NCBI GenBank assembly: GCA_003173865.1 | Contig: PJMF01000009.1 | Span: forward strand, 1-61,620 | Source: Minisyncoccota bacterium | GTDB lineage: Bacteria > Patescibacteriota > Microgenomatia > UBA1400 > PJMF01 | DNA: 61,620 nucleotides | Direction: 5' to 3' | Part shown: in pieces, positions 30,731 through 40,339 of the stretch | Layout: each line of letters starts with the position of its first letter | How positions within the stretch are numbered: position 1 is the first letter of the stretch | The notes under the pieces: generated by a model | Told to the model about the DNA's origin: nothing | The model's database searches: none | Seen by the model: the letters and a program-made list of their open reading frames with translations, nothing else | Made by a program: the position numbers and the translations under genes

Positions 30731-30961
30731 ATGTCAAAGCAAGTTTTTTGGCCACTTACTTTACTTATCATGGGCTTGATTTTTCTTGCTTCTAATCTGG
30801 GGTTGCTCCCACGTGATTTTTGGAACTTATGGCCCTTAATTCTCGTGGTCGTTGGTTTAGGTGGCTTAATTACTTCAGATCGAGCTGAGTGGTTACATGA
30901 ACCTGCTAAGCCTGCATCTGCCCCCAAAAAAACTGCTAAAAAACGCAAAAAAGCTAAGTAA
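30731..30961 (+). CDS. Small membrane protein (LiaF-TM/DUF5668-like)
   Basis: 'FWPLTLLIMGLIFLASNLGLLPRDFWNLWPLILVVVGLGGL'. Confidence 0.6.
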   Translation: MSKQVFWPLTLLIMGLIFLASNLGLLPRDFWNLWPLILVVVGLGGLITSDRAEWLHEPAKPASAPKKTAKKRKKAK

Positions 30962-30968
30962 TTTACGT

Positions 30969-31658
30969 ATGTCTTTTCAAATTGCCATCGATGGGCCATT
31001 GGCTTCAGGAAAGGGCACAGTTGCTCGACTGGTCGCTGAGCGTCTGCACTTGCTTTACATCGATACAGGCGCGATGTATCGAATGACCGCGTTGCAAGCC
31101 TTGCGTCACCAAGTTGATTTAAATGACGAACACGCAGTCGTCAACATCCTTCAAACAGCTGATATGCAGATGCGCCCGCCACGCGATGCAGAAAAAGATG
31201 GTCGGCTTTCGACTGTTTTATTAAATGGAGAAGATGTTTCCTGGCAAATTAGAACTGAGCAGGTGAGTGATGGCTCTTCAAAAGTGGCTGTCCATGCGCA
31301 TGTGCGCGAATTTTTAGTAAAAAAACAACAAGCCATTGCCGCCAATCAAGACGTGATTATGGAAGGACGGGACATCACCTATCGCGTATTGCCTCATGCA
31401 AACCTTAAAATTTACTTAACCGCGAGTACAGAGGTGCGCGCTCAACGGAGATTGGAAGATCTGCAACGCCGTGGTGTTGACACACAGTACGAACACGTCT
31501 TGGCAGATGTGGTCATGCGTGACAAGCGAGATATGGAGCGAGAAGCAGATCCACTTCAAGTTGTTGAAGATGCATGGGTACTTGATACCACTCAAATGAC
31601 GATTGAAGAAGCGGTGGAAGCTATTGTGGCGCGAGCCGAACAATTGAAAGGTAAGTAA
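30969..31658 (+). CDS. cmk: Cytidylate kinase
   Basis: 'IAIDGPLASGKGTVARLVAERL', 'DTGAMYRMTAL', 'EGRDITYRVLP'. Confidence 0.9.
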   Translation: MSFQIAIDGPLASGKGTVARLVAERLHLLYIDTGAMYRMTALQALRHQVDLNDEHAVVNILQTADMQMRPPRDAEKDGRLSTVLLNGEDVSWQIRTEQVSDGSSKVAVHAHVREFLVKKQQAIAANQDVIMEGRDITYRVLPHANLKIYLTASTEVRAQRRLEDLQRRGVDTQYEHVLADVVMRDKRDMEREADPLQVVEDAWVLDTTQMTIEEAVEAIVARAEQLKGK

Positions 31659-31660
31659 AC

Positions 31661-31912
31661 ATGAAAAATCCATTTGGCAAAAAAATAAAAAAAGACAAAA
31701 AACTCAAAGTGAGTGAAGAAGAACGTGCTGAGCAAGTACGCAAAAGTACTCAACAAATCGAAGATGAAAAAAATGAAAAAAAATTCAAGCGCGAAGAACG
31801 CAAATTTATCAAAGAACAAGAAGCAAAACGCAAACGATTAGAGCGATTCATCGCACCAATTTTACTCACATTGACAATCCTTGTTTCGTATCTGATTTAT
31901 TTGATGAGATGA
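31661..31912 (+). CDS. Lys-rich tail-anchored small protein
   Basis: Highly charged N-terminus, single C-terminal TM. Confidence 0.5.
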   Translation: MKNPFGKKIKKDKKLKVSEEERAEQVRKSTQQIEDEKNEKKFKREERKFIKEQEAKRKRLERFIAPILLTLTILVSYLIYLMR

Positions 31913-31933
31913 AGGTGGTAGGATAGAAAATAT

Positions 31934-33021
31934 GGGTTAAGTGAAATTTTGCGTTGGTTTTTGGGATTGTTTTTGTTTGAGAAACGCGGCAATAATTTGT
32001 CGTCGTTGAAAGAGTGTGGTGCCACGATGATGGTCGATGTGCCGTTGAATTTGGGCGTTGATGCCACCTTCAATTCGGTTTGAGGTGTTGGGAATTTCTG
32101 GAAAACGAATGTACTGAAACAGGTTGGGGAAGGCATGTTTGAGATGTGAATGTGCCGCATGCAACCGACCGTGCGTGTAATGCCATTTCTGACGTCCAGT
32201 AGGTGTTCGTGAGTCTTGGTACGTTTTCTCTCTGAGAAATGTGTTGTATGCAACGTACCAGTGTTTGTATCTCATGAGCCAGATTTTCAGATCGTTCTGC
32301 GTTCTCACCATCACAATATCACCGACCAGTGCTTTGAATGTTTGTGCGGCGAGGGTTTCAGGATGTTTGGTGAGCAAGATATTGACTTGGTGAATGACAT
32401 GAAACTGACAGCGTTGAATGATGATTCCTGGCCATCGCAGTTTAATCGCTTTGATCATGCCTTTTTGACCATCACAGACAACTGCAAAAGGGAATACAGA
32501 AATCTTTTCACACAGTTCCAACCACGTCAAAAAGTTTTCTGCATACGTAAACAGCCAATTCACGACGTCATTTTTTGTGGATTGGGCAATCAGTACGGTT
32601 GCTCCATACTGCACGTAATACCCATCAATGATGAAAATTTCATCAGCTCCAGAAATACTGTGAGGAAGAATTTCTTGCTCTCGAAATGGTGCAAACCAGT
32701 TATCCAGTGTTCTGCGAGTGACCGCATATTTCTGTGCAAAATCTGAAAGGGTCAGTTTACTCAGTAACCAACTCTCGTACATGTGCCGATGACTTTTTTC
32801 GACGAGATCATCTCTTGTTCTTGTCGTACTTTTCTGACAGGTGAAGCACCGATGTCGTTGTGACCCATTCCTGTTTTTTCCCCACCGTTGCATTGCAGAG
32901 CCGCAGACTGAACATCGTTTTTTTTACGCATTTAATCTCCAAACACATTAATGTGCTGAGATTATATGCTACCAATCAATCTAAAGTGAGAAAAAAACCA
33001 ACGCAAAATTTCACTTAACCC
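31934..33021. mobile_element. Complete insertion sequence, 1088 bp, IS256-superfamily/IS1249-like transposase
   Basis: Perfect 29-bp TIRs GGGTTAAGTGAAATTTTGCGTTGGTTTTT; 8-bp TSD GAAAATAT at 31926-31933 and 33022-33029. Confidence 0.9.
31937..32893 (-). CDS. Transposase (mutator-type DDE)
   Basis: 'FIIDGYYVQYG', 'VCDGQKGMIKAIKLRWPGIIIQRCQFHVIHQVN', 'NRIEGGINAQIQRH'; stop codon lies in the TIR. N-terminus probably extends upstream by frameshift (see findings). Confidence 0.85.
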   Translation of the reverse strand: MQRWGKNRNGSQRHRCFTCQKSTTRTRDDLVEKSHRHMYESWLLSKLTLSDFAQKYAVTRRTLDNWFAPFREQEILPHSISGADEIFIIDGYYVQYGATVLIAQSTKNDVVNWLFTYAENFLTWLELCEKISVFPFAVVCDGQKGMIKAIKLRWPGIIIQRCQFHVIHQVNILLTKHPETLAAQTFKALVGDIVMVRTQNDLKIWLMRYKHWYVAYNTFLREKTYQDSRTPTGRQKWHYTHGRLHAAHSHLKHAFPNLFQYIRFPEIPNTSNRIEGGINAQIQRHIDHHRGTTLFQRRQIIAAFLKQKQSQKPTQNFT

Positions 33022-33027
33022 GAAAAT

Positions 33028-33594
33028 ATGCAAGAAGAAAGTCACGAAATATTTTCTATACCGTTTGGAAGTAGAGGCCATACATTAGAGCTTCAACAAC
33101 TTGGTTTACCGATCAATTCTGAAAATAGTGTTAGCTCTGATCAAATTGAAACAATTTTTAATCAACAGCCTACTCCTGAGCAGATACATATACAAGAAAT
33201 TTTGACAAGAGACTTAGCTTCAGAAGTGAAAACACGAATTTTAACTTTTGGCTCATCTGTCCAGACTTTTTTAGAATATGCAGCTGTAAATCCGGCTGCA
33301 AAACCTATCTTAATTAAGAAAATTATTGACAATTTTGTTTCTTTGGATCAATTAAGTACTGCTGTTCTTGCGATCATACCTGTTTTGGAAAGGAGAGTTA
33401 CTGGACCTGATGGTTGGCAAGATCACTTTCCTACTTTGCAAACGTATGTCAAACACATGGGAGAAATACTTCAAACTCCAGTTTCTGAGGCTGATAGTAG
33501 TCCCCAAGTACTTGATTCTGAAGAAATTAACTCAAGATTGAATACAATTGCACAGAAATATAGTGCTTTTGCAAAGCTTGTAAAAGAGAAATGA
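33028..33594 (+). CDS. Hypothetical protein
   Basis: ORF starting at the IS target duplication. Confidence 0.55.
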   Translation: MQEESHEIFSIPFGSRGHTLELQQLGLPINSENSVSSDQIETIFNQQPTPEQIHIQEILTRDLASEVKTRILTFGSSVQTFLEYAAVNPAAKPILIKKIIDNFVSLDQLSTAVLAIIPVLERRVTGPDGWQDHFPTLQTYVKHMGEILQTPVSEADSSPQVLDSEEINSRLNTIAQKYSAFAKLVKEK

Positions 33595-36099
33595 CTACTG
33601 CCCCACACTGACACCATCTAAAATTTGGTCGCGGTTATCGCCTGTTGAATCATATAGCTGAGTATAAAATTGCGAAGGACTACATGCGACAGTTGGTTCG
33701 GTGCCTTTGACAAATAATTCTTCGCTGACACTTGGACAGCCACGACATGGAAGCGTGTTCGTGCTACTACATACTTTCACTTTGACTAATCCGTCGGGAG
33801 TTGGGAAGACATGTGGTTTGGCATCGTCCAACTGAGTACGGATAATCTTATTCCAAATTGGTGATGCACCAGTAATACCAGAAGCAACGTAACTCATTGG
33901 TTTGCCGTCGTTGTTACCGACCCACACGGCTACTAAACGATCTTCGGTGTAACCAATTGCCCAGTTATCCTTCAAGTTGTTGGTTGTACCGGTTTTGACT
34001 GCAACTTGTTGTTTTGGAATGTATAAGACTGATTGTGGGCCGAATGCGGGTGTGCGGGCGTTATTGTCAGATAAAATATCCGTGATTTGATAGGCCACGC
34101 GGGAATCTAATGTACGAGTACGTTGACAGTCAGTGTTATCAAGTGCGCAGGAATTATGATACAGAACTTCACCTTTTGCGTTTTTGACTTCTAGAAGAGA
34201 GTTGAGTGGCACTGTTTCACCATAGTTGGCAAATGTGCCGTAAACCTGGGCTAAATCGACCATTAACACCTCACCACTTCCTAATGTAAGCGAAAGACCA
34301 AACCGCTTGCGATCTTTCCAAGTAGTAATTCCCATTTGTTCACCTTTATCAATCATGTTGGAGATACCAACTTCGGCTAATGTTTTTACTGCTGGGATGT
34401 TGAAAGATGAAGCGAGAGCGGTGCGCAAAGTAACTAACCCGTGAAACTTTCCATCGTAGTTTTTGGGTGTATATGGCGCCGATCCGGGTGTACTAAATGT
34501 GGTTGGCTCATCAAGAATCGTTGAAGAAGGGTTTTTACCATTACTTAAGGCCAGTGAATAGGTCAATGGCTTAATCGAGGAACCTGGTTGCCGAGGTCGG
34601 GTGGTGACATTGACTTGTCCGTCGTTTGCGAAGTCAAAGTAATTCTTACTTCCAATCATGGCTAAGATTTCACCGGTTTTGGGATTGGTTACAAGTGCTG
34701 CTCCGTTATGAATATTTAAACGAGCTAAGTTATTGACTTCATTTGTAACGATCTGTTGCGCTTGATCTTGTGTGTCGAGATCTAATGTTGTGCGTACTTC
34801 TAAACCGCCTTGATTGACAACATCTTCACCGTATTGTTTTTCTAACATATTTTTGACATACATCACAAAGTGTGGTGCTTTAATATCAGTCATATCTTGA
34901 CGGAAAGTAAGTGTTTCGCTGCGTGCTTTTTGGGCTTGTTCGGCAGTAATGTACTTATCTTCCACCATACGCTGTAACACTTCATGTTGGCGCACATATG
35001 CATATTCTGGCGTCGCACCAAATGGGGAGTAGGCAGAGGGAGCAGCTGGTAATCCAGCTAAAAATGCACTTTCGGCTAAATCAAGTTTACGAACCGATTT
35101 TCCAAAGTAGCGTTGTGAGGCTTCTTCAACACCGTACGTTGAGCCACCATATCCAACTTCATTAAAGTACATCTCTAAAATTTCGTCCTTTGAGTAGGTG
35201 CCTTCCATCATGAATGACAACACAACTTCTCGAATTTTACGCTTGAGTGTTTTTTCTGGAGTCAGTAACGTGTTTTTGACGAGTTGTTGGGTGATCGTTG
35301 AACCACCTTGTAGGCGATCACTTTGAGTGTTGGATACAAGGGCACGAAAAATGCCACGAATTGAAATCCCTCGATGCGAGTAAAAATTTCTGTCTTCAAT
35401 CGAGACAGTTGCATGAATCAAGTCAGCTGGCACTTGTGAGAGAGGAATTAAGGTGCGATTTTCATCTTTGAAAATCCGATACAGTAACTTGCCATTTCGG
35501 TCATAAATTTTGGTGGTTAAGTTTTGTTTGCGAGTGGTCAAGTCAGCGACAGAAGGCAAATCTTTAAACACAATGTCATACGTTTCATAGGCACCAAACA
35601 AGATTACGGCACTGGTTAATAAAGAAAGTAAGATCGCCCAAAAATGAAAACGAAGTAAATACTGGAAGGGCCAAAAAATTTCAGCATGGAAAAATTTCCG
35701 TACGCTTTTAATGAGTCGTTTAAAAAACCCTACAATTTTTGGGTTCTTGCGCTTTTTGCGTATAAGCTTTTTTTTTGTTTTTTTCTTTAGCTTGTTCAGT
35801 ACGTTACTTAAACGTGTTCCCATGAGTAATAGGGAGGGACGAACGTTCTTCAAAGGGCTCTTTGGTACTTTGACCAGAAGCTTAGGAAGCAGTTTTTTCC
35901 ATCGAGAACGAGTCGAAAAAATTACGCCGTTTTTCTTCTTAATCCGAACGGTTTTACTGGGTTTTGCTTTCTTTGTTTTTTTTATGCGGGCAACTGTAAC
36001 TGTTTTGGTTTTGAGGGCTGCTTGAGAAACCGTTTCTTTGCGAGTCTTTTTCGTCTGCTTTACTGCCTTTTTTGCTGTTATAGGTTTTCGCTTAGCCAT
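33595..36099 (-). CDS. Class A penicillin-binding protein (transglycosylase/transpeptidase)
   Basis: GT51 'ATVSIEDRNFYSHRGISIRGIFRA..QGGSTITQQLVKN'; TP 'QPGSSIKPLTY', 'SSFN', 'VKTGTTNN'. Confidence 0.9.
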   Translation of the reverse strand: MAKRKPITAKKAVKQTKKTRKETVSQAALKTKTVTVARIKKTKKAKPSKTVRIKKKNGVIFSTRSRWKKLLPKLLVKVPKSPLKNVRPSLLLMGTRLSNVLNKLKKKTKKKLIRKKRKNPKIVGFFKRLIKSVRKFFHAEIFWPFQYLLRFHFWAILLSLLTSAVILFGAYETYDIVFKDLPSVADLTTRKQNLTTKIYDRNGKLLYRIFKDENRTLIPLSQVPADLIHATVSIEDRNFYSHRGISIRGIFRALVSNTQSDRLQGGSTITQQLVKNTLLTPEKTLKRKIREVVLSFMMEGTYSKDEILEMYFNEVGYGGSTYGVEEASQRYFGKSVRKLDLAESAFLAGLPAAPSAYSPFGATPEYAYVRQHEVLQRMVEDKYITAEQAQKARSETLTFRQDMTDIKAPHFVMYVKNMLEKQYGEDVVNQGGLEVRTTLDLDTQDQAQQIVTNEVNNLARLNIHNGAALVTNPKTGEILAMIGSKNYFDFANDGQVNVTTRPRQPGSSIKPLTYSLALSNGKNPSSTILDEPTTFSTPGSAPYTPKNYDGKFHGLVTLRTALASSFNIPAVKTLAEVGISNMIDKGEQMGITTWKDRKRFGLSLTLGSGEVLMVDLAQVYGTFANYGETVPLNSLLEVKNAKGEVLYHNSCALDNTDCQRTRTLDSRVAYQITDILSDNNARTPAFGPQSVLYIPKQQVAVKTGTTNNLKDNWAIGYTEDRLVAVWVGNNDGKPMSYVASGITGASPIWNKIIRTQLDDAKPHVFPTPDGLVKVKVCSSTNTLPCRGCPSVSEELFVKGTEPTVACSPSQFYTQLYDSTGDNRDQILDGVSVGQ

Positions 36100-36185
36100 G
36101 GGGCGGATTTTACTATATCATCCTATATATTACAAGATAAAATCGACCACATTTATCGCTAAAGAAGAAAAAAACGAAAAACGAG

Positions 36186-37379
36186 TTATAACTTATTTTT
36201 TATCACATCCCATAACTCTCTTGAACTGCCTTCATATCCAAGCGCCCAAATAGCGATTCCGCCTAAATCGAGTTGATTCACTAAATCCAGTTTATACGAC
36301 ATCGACCGAGAGTTTTCGTAGTAAATCAGGTGGATCTCGCGATCCTTTTGGTAAGACAAATAAGGAGAGAGGGCATCGGTGTTCCAGCCTTCTTTAACCG
36401 AGTAAAGATTTTTTTGCAGCAGAAGTGACTGAATCTGATCAAAACCAATTGCTTCGCCTGTATCTGGAAACGTCTTTGCTTGTGAGTCCCGAGAAGTAGT
36501 TTGCCAAGCATAGCCATAAAAAGGAACTCCTAAGACCAATTTTGTATGTGGGACGAAGCTCAAGAAATCTCGCAAATGTTCGGTAATATCGCTATCCCAG
36601 AGTTTTTGTCCTCCAAAAAGTGGTGCGACTGGTCCGGCCGAAATCGAGGATTTACGGTGAAAGTCATAGGCCATCACGATAATGTGATCAACGATTTTGC
36701 TGAGTTGAGGGAGATCCCAAATCCCACGATTTGTGCCAGCCGACGCAAAAACATCAATCGAGAGATGAATATTCTGATACTTGCTATGTATGTGATCTGC
36801 AAGTAGCTGAATAAACTTCGTATAGTCATCGCGCAAATTCGGTGTAACTGTACCAGTGTACTCAATATCAATGTTGATCCCTTGGACGGGATATCCTTGC
36901 AACACGCCATCGAGTGACCGAAGCAATTTTTCTTGAGCAGCGGGAGAAAGCAAAAAGGTTGAAATTTGGTCGGGATCAAACTGCGCCAGGGTGACTTCAA
37001 TTTTACTTCCTCTTTGCGCGGCAGATTGGAAAAGGGACAAGATTTGTTCTGATTGTAGAGTATGGAAACCCATCTCCATTTCGCCTTGTTTATGGTCGAG
37101 AATATCTCCATTTTGATTAAACTCTAAACTAAAATAAGAAAGATGGGTGAGTTCAGGTTGTAAAGTGACTTTATCTTTATTCCAGTACGGTAAAAAACCG
37201 TATACAAGCTTGTGGTCTGTGTGTGTAGGCTGTGATGGTTCACTCAAAAATTGAAAAGTCGTTGATGAAGTAATTGGCGACAGCAGCGGAACTTTACGGA
37301 AAAACCATAATGCTTCTAAGGTCAGTAAAAATAAAATTCCGCTGAGTAAAACTAGAGGACCCACCCAGCGCTGTGTCAT
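36186..37379 (-). CDS. Glycoside hydrolase family 18-like protein, membrane anchored
   Basis: 'VQGINIDIEYTG' catalytic region, 'IIVMAYDFHRKSS', 'LVLGVPFYGYAW', C-terminal 'GGIAIWALGYE'. Confidence 0.85.
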   Translation of the reverse strand: MTQRWVGPLVLLSGILFLLTLEALWFFRKVPLLSPITSSTTFQFLSEPSQPTHTDHKLVYGFLPYWNKDKVTLQPELTHLSYFSLEFNQNGDILDHKQGEMEMGFHTLQSEQILSLFQSAAQRGSKIEVTLAQFDPDQISTFLLSPAAQEKLLRSLDGVLQGYPVQGINIDIEYTGTVTPNLRDDYTKFIQLLADHIHSKYQNIHLSIDVFASAGTNRGIWDLPQLSKIVDHIIVMAYDFHRKSSISAGPVAPLFGGQKLWDSDITEHLRDFLSFVPHTKLVLGVPFYGYAWQTTSRDSQAKTFPDTGEAIGFDQIQSLLLQKNLYSVKEGWNTDALSPYLSYQKDREIHLIYYENSRSMSYKLDLVNQLDLGGIAIWALGYEGSSRELWDVIKNKL

Positions 37380-39814
37380 GGTTGGTTTGGATCATATGGT
37401 GTGTCTTGGATAACGTAATCTGCAGGCACATCATACTTCTCATAGACCGTTTTGCCATCGGGACCAACTGGGCGGGTGCAATCTGCACAATATTGAGGGG
37501 TCAACGGATCACTGTAAATAGTTTTATGTTGTAAACCTAAACCATCAGTGGACTCTCCTGGAGCAGGTGGTAAGCCTGTGTCTGCTTTGATCCACACGTC
37601 TTTTTGGACTACACCGGAGTGAGAAGGTTGAGATTTTTTCCAATAAATTTCTTGCACTGGATTAGGACAACTTTCACCAGTTTGGGCGGGAAAGCCACTT
37701 GCACACACCATTGCCGATGTGACATCGCTCGGTTTATCTTCCCACAGGGGTTGTTGATCTTTCAAAACATACGACATGATGTCATTAAAAATTGGCGCGG
37801 CGCCGGTGATTCCTGAAACAAGTGCACGGTTCATTGGTGTAGAGTCATTATTACCGACCCAAGTAATCGTTAAGAAGTGAGGAGTGAAACCAACTGTCCA
37901 GTTGTCGCGCAGGTCGTTCGTGGTTCCGGTTTTGGTGCTGACAATTTGGTTCGGGATTACTAACTTTGAGTGTGGACCAAACTCAGCCATTCTGGCGTTA
38001 TTATCTTGCATAATGTGTGACACCATGTACGCAGGAGCTCTGTCCATCACACGTGTCAACTCGCCTTTGGATTGAGTCGTGTTATCAGCAGTCAAATCTA
38101 AGAGATCTTGCTTGCGTTGATCAAGGTTCACTGAGTCAAGTAAATTGCCTTTGTAGTCTTCAACGCGCAGAATTGGAGTAAACGGTACCTTCACTCCTTG
38201 GTTTGCGAGTGTCGAAAAGGCTTGGGCTAAATCAATCATCCGAACTTCACCACCACCAAGTGTCAGTGAAAGACCATAATTGGCTGGATTCGTCCAGGAA
38301 GAAATGCCCATCAATTGAGCTTGCTTGATAAATGTTTCGACGCCAATAATACGCAGCGCCTTTACCGCTGGAATATTTAAAGAGTTTCCAAGTGCAAACC
38401 GAATGCTCACCGGACCATGAAAACTGCCATCATAGTTGCGTGGACAGTATGTTTTTTGTCCAGTAACTTCGAAACAAGTCGGGATATCAAGCAAAGTAGT
38501 GCCGGGGTTTAACATGTGCTGCTGAAATGCCGTGGCATACATGAGTGGTTTAATTGATGATCCAGGTTGTCGTTGGGCCAAGGCAACATTCACTTGACCA
38601 TCATTACTGGAATCGAAGTAATCAGTTGATCCAACCATCGATAAAATTTCGCCCGTATCGGGTTTGATTACCATCGCGGCGCCATTACTCACACGAGCAG
38701 AGTGTAATTTTTGGACTTCTGCTGACAGAGAAGCTTGAGCAGCTCGTTGCAGATCGAGATCAAGTGTCGTGTAGACACGCAAGCCACCTTTTTCCACTTT
38801 ATCGACGCCATACTTTGCATAGAGAAGATCGCGTACAAAAAAAACAAAGTGTGGAGCTTGAATGTCAGTTTTAGAAATTGCAAAGTGCATGACTTCTTTT
38901 TCAGCTTGATCTGCTTGCGCGGCAGTAATGTATTTATCCTCAACCATGCGGCGCAACACTTCGTGTTGACGATTTTGTGCTTCCTTCGGATTTGATCCAT
39001 AGGGAGAGTAGGTCGTTGGAGATTGTGGTAATCCAGCTAACATGGCCGCTTCAGCTAAACTTAAATCTTTGGCTGATTTATTAAAGTAATGACGCGAAGC
39101 AGACTCGATGCCTACAGAAGTTCCGCCGTAAGAAATATAGTTAAGGTACATTTCCAAGATTTGTTCTTTACTGTAAAGAACTTCAGTTGCAATTGATAAA
39201 ACTACTTCTTTGATTTTGCGTGTAAAGGAACGCTCCGGAGTAAGAAGCGCATTTTTGACCAGTTGCTGCGTAATTGTTGAACCACCTTCAACACGGGTGC
39301 GCGTAATCGTATTGCGCACTGCGCGCAAAATACCCAAGATGTCAAAACCAAAATGGTGATAAAAATTTTTATCTTCAATTGCAATACTCGCTTGGTAGAC
39401 ATAAGGTGGCAGTGTTGAAATTTTAATCGGAAGCCGATTCTCTTTGCCGAAAACCTCGTAAAGCACTTTACCATTGCGATCAAAAATTTGGGTACTCACC
39501 GCAAAGTTTTCACCTGAGGTTAAATTTTTAGGAGAAGGTAAATCTCTGAGAATGTATAAAAGCCCCACGATGCTGGCTACGACAAGCAAAAGCAAAATCC
39601 AGCGAATCCATGGATTAGTAAATGGGGACAAGAGGATGCGTACAACTCGTCTATGTTGCGAAGTTTTCGCTTTAGTTGGACTTGGCTGCTCAGCAGCATC
39701 AGTTGGATCAACAAGATGTTTCCCAGCAAGAAATTGACGCATACCCTTCAGCGTTGGGCGTGCGGTTTCTTTAGAAAGCTCATTGCGATTACGTGACATA
39801 TTGTATGCGGGCAT
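37376..39814 (-). CDS. Class A penicillin-binding protein, paralogue of 33595-36099
   Basis: 'ASIAIEDKNFYHHFGFDILGILRA..EGGSTITQQLVKNALLTPERS', 'QPGSSIKPLMY', 'STKTGTTND'. Confidence 0.9.
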   Translation of the reverse strand: MPAYNMSRNRNELSKETARPTLKGMRQFLAGKHLVDPTDAAEQPSPTKAKTSQHRRVVRILLSPFTNPWIRWILLLLVVASIVGLLYILRDLPSPKNLTSGENFAVSTQIFDRNGKVLYEVFGKENRLPIKISTLPPYVYQASIAIEDKNFYHHFGFDILGILRAVRNTITRTRVEGGSTITQQLVKNALLTPERSFTRKIKEVVLSIATEVLYSKEQILEMYLNYISYGGTSVGIESASRHYFNKSAKDLSLAEAAMLAGLPQSPTTYSPYGSNPKEAQNRQHEVLRRMVEDKYITAAQADQAEKEVMHFAISKTDIQAPHFVFFVRDLLYAKYGVDKVEKGGLRVYTTLDLDLQRAAQASLSAEVQKLHSARVSNGAAMVIKPDTGEILSMVGSTDYFDSSNDGQVNVALAQRQPGSSIKPLMYATAFQQHMLNPGTTLLDIPTCFEVTGQKTYCPRNYDGSFHGPVSIRFALGNSLNIPAVKALRIIGVETFIKQAQLMGISSWTNPANYGLSLTLGGGEVRMIDLAQAFSTLANQGVKVPFTPILRVEDYKGNLLDSVNLDQRKQDLLDLTADNTTQSKGELTRVMDRAPAYMVSHIMQDNNARMAEFGPHSKLVIPNQIVSTKTGTTNDLRDNWTVGFTPHFLTITWVGNNDSTPMNRALVSGITGAAPIFNDIMSYVLKDQQPLWEDKPSDVTSAMVCASGFPAQTGESCPNPVQEIYWKKSQPSHSGVVQKDVWIKADTGLPPAPGESTDGLGLQHKTIYSDPLTPQYCADCTRPVGPDGKTVYEKYDVPADYVIQDTPYDPNQP

Positions 39815-39836
39815 TATCTCCTATATCCTACCTATT

Positions 39837-40334
39837 ATGCAACGTTTTAGCTTGTTTTATACACAAGAGTGGTATGTTGGACTGCACGTATGGCAGAAGG
39901 AACTCGTTCGCACTTCTCTTGAGTTATATGCTCGTGAGGAGCGGATGAAATCTGGTTTTGCCGATTACTCATTTTTGGTGTTTCCGATGGCGAAAGCATA
40001 TGAGGGTTTTTTGAAGCAATATTTACTTGACCTGGGATTTATTACGCAAGAAGTATATATGGATAAACGTTTTCGTATTGGCCGGTCGCTCAATCCAGAC
40101 ATTAATCCGAGTCATCGTGATGATCAATGGGTGTATGGCAAAATTCAGCAGCTTTGTGGTGAAAGTTTAGGAAGAGAACTGTGGAATACTTGGCTAGAAT
40201 GTCGAAATCAAGTGTTTCATTACTTTCCCGACAATCAAAAAAAATTAAGTTTGGCGCAAAGTGGCCAATGCCTAGAAATGATGGCCAACGCCATGGAACA
40301 CGCAGTTGCTTGCCAATTAAGCGCTCAGCGTTGA
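39837..40334 (+). CDS. HEPN-like domain protein (putative RNase motif RNQVFH)
   Basis: All-helical ORF with R-x4-H motif 'CRNQVFHYF'; 'YSFLVFPMAKAYEGFLKQYLLDLGFI'. Confidence 0.5.
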   Translation: MQRFSLFYTQEWYVGLHVWQKELVRTSLELYAREERMKSGFADYSFLVFPMAKAYEGFLKQYLLDLGFITQEVYMDKRFRIGRSLNPDINPSHRDDQWVYGKIQQLCGESLGRELWNTWLECRNQVFHYFPDNQKKLSLAQSGQCLEMMANAMEHAVACQLSAQR

Positions 40335-40339
40335 TAATC

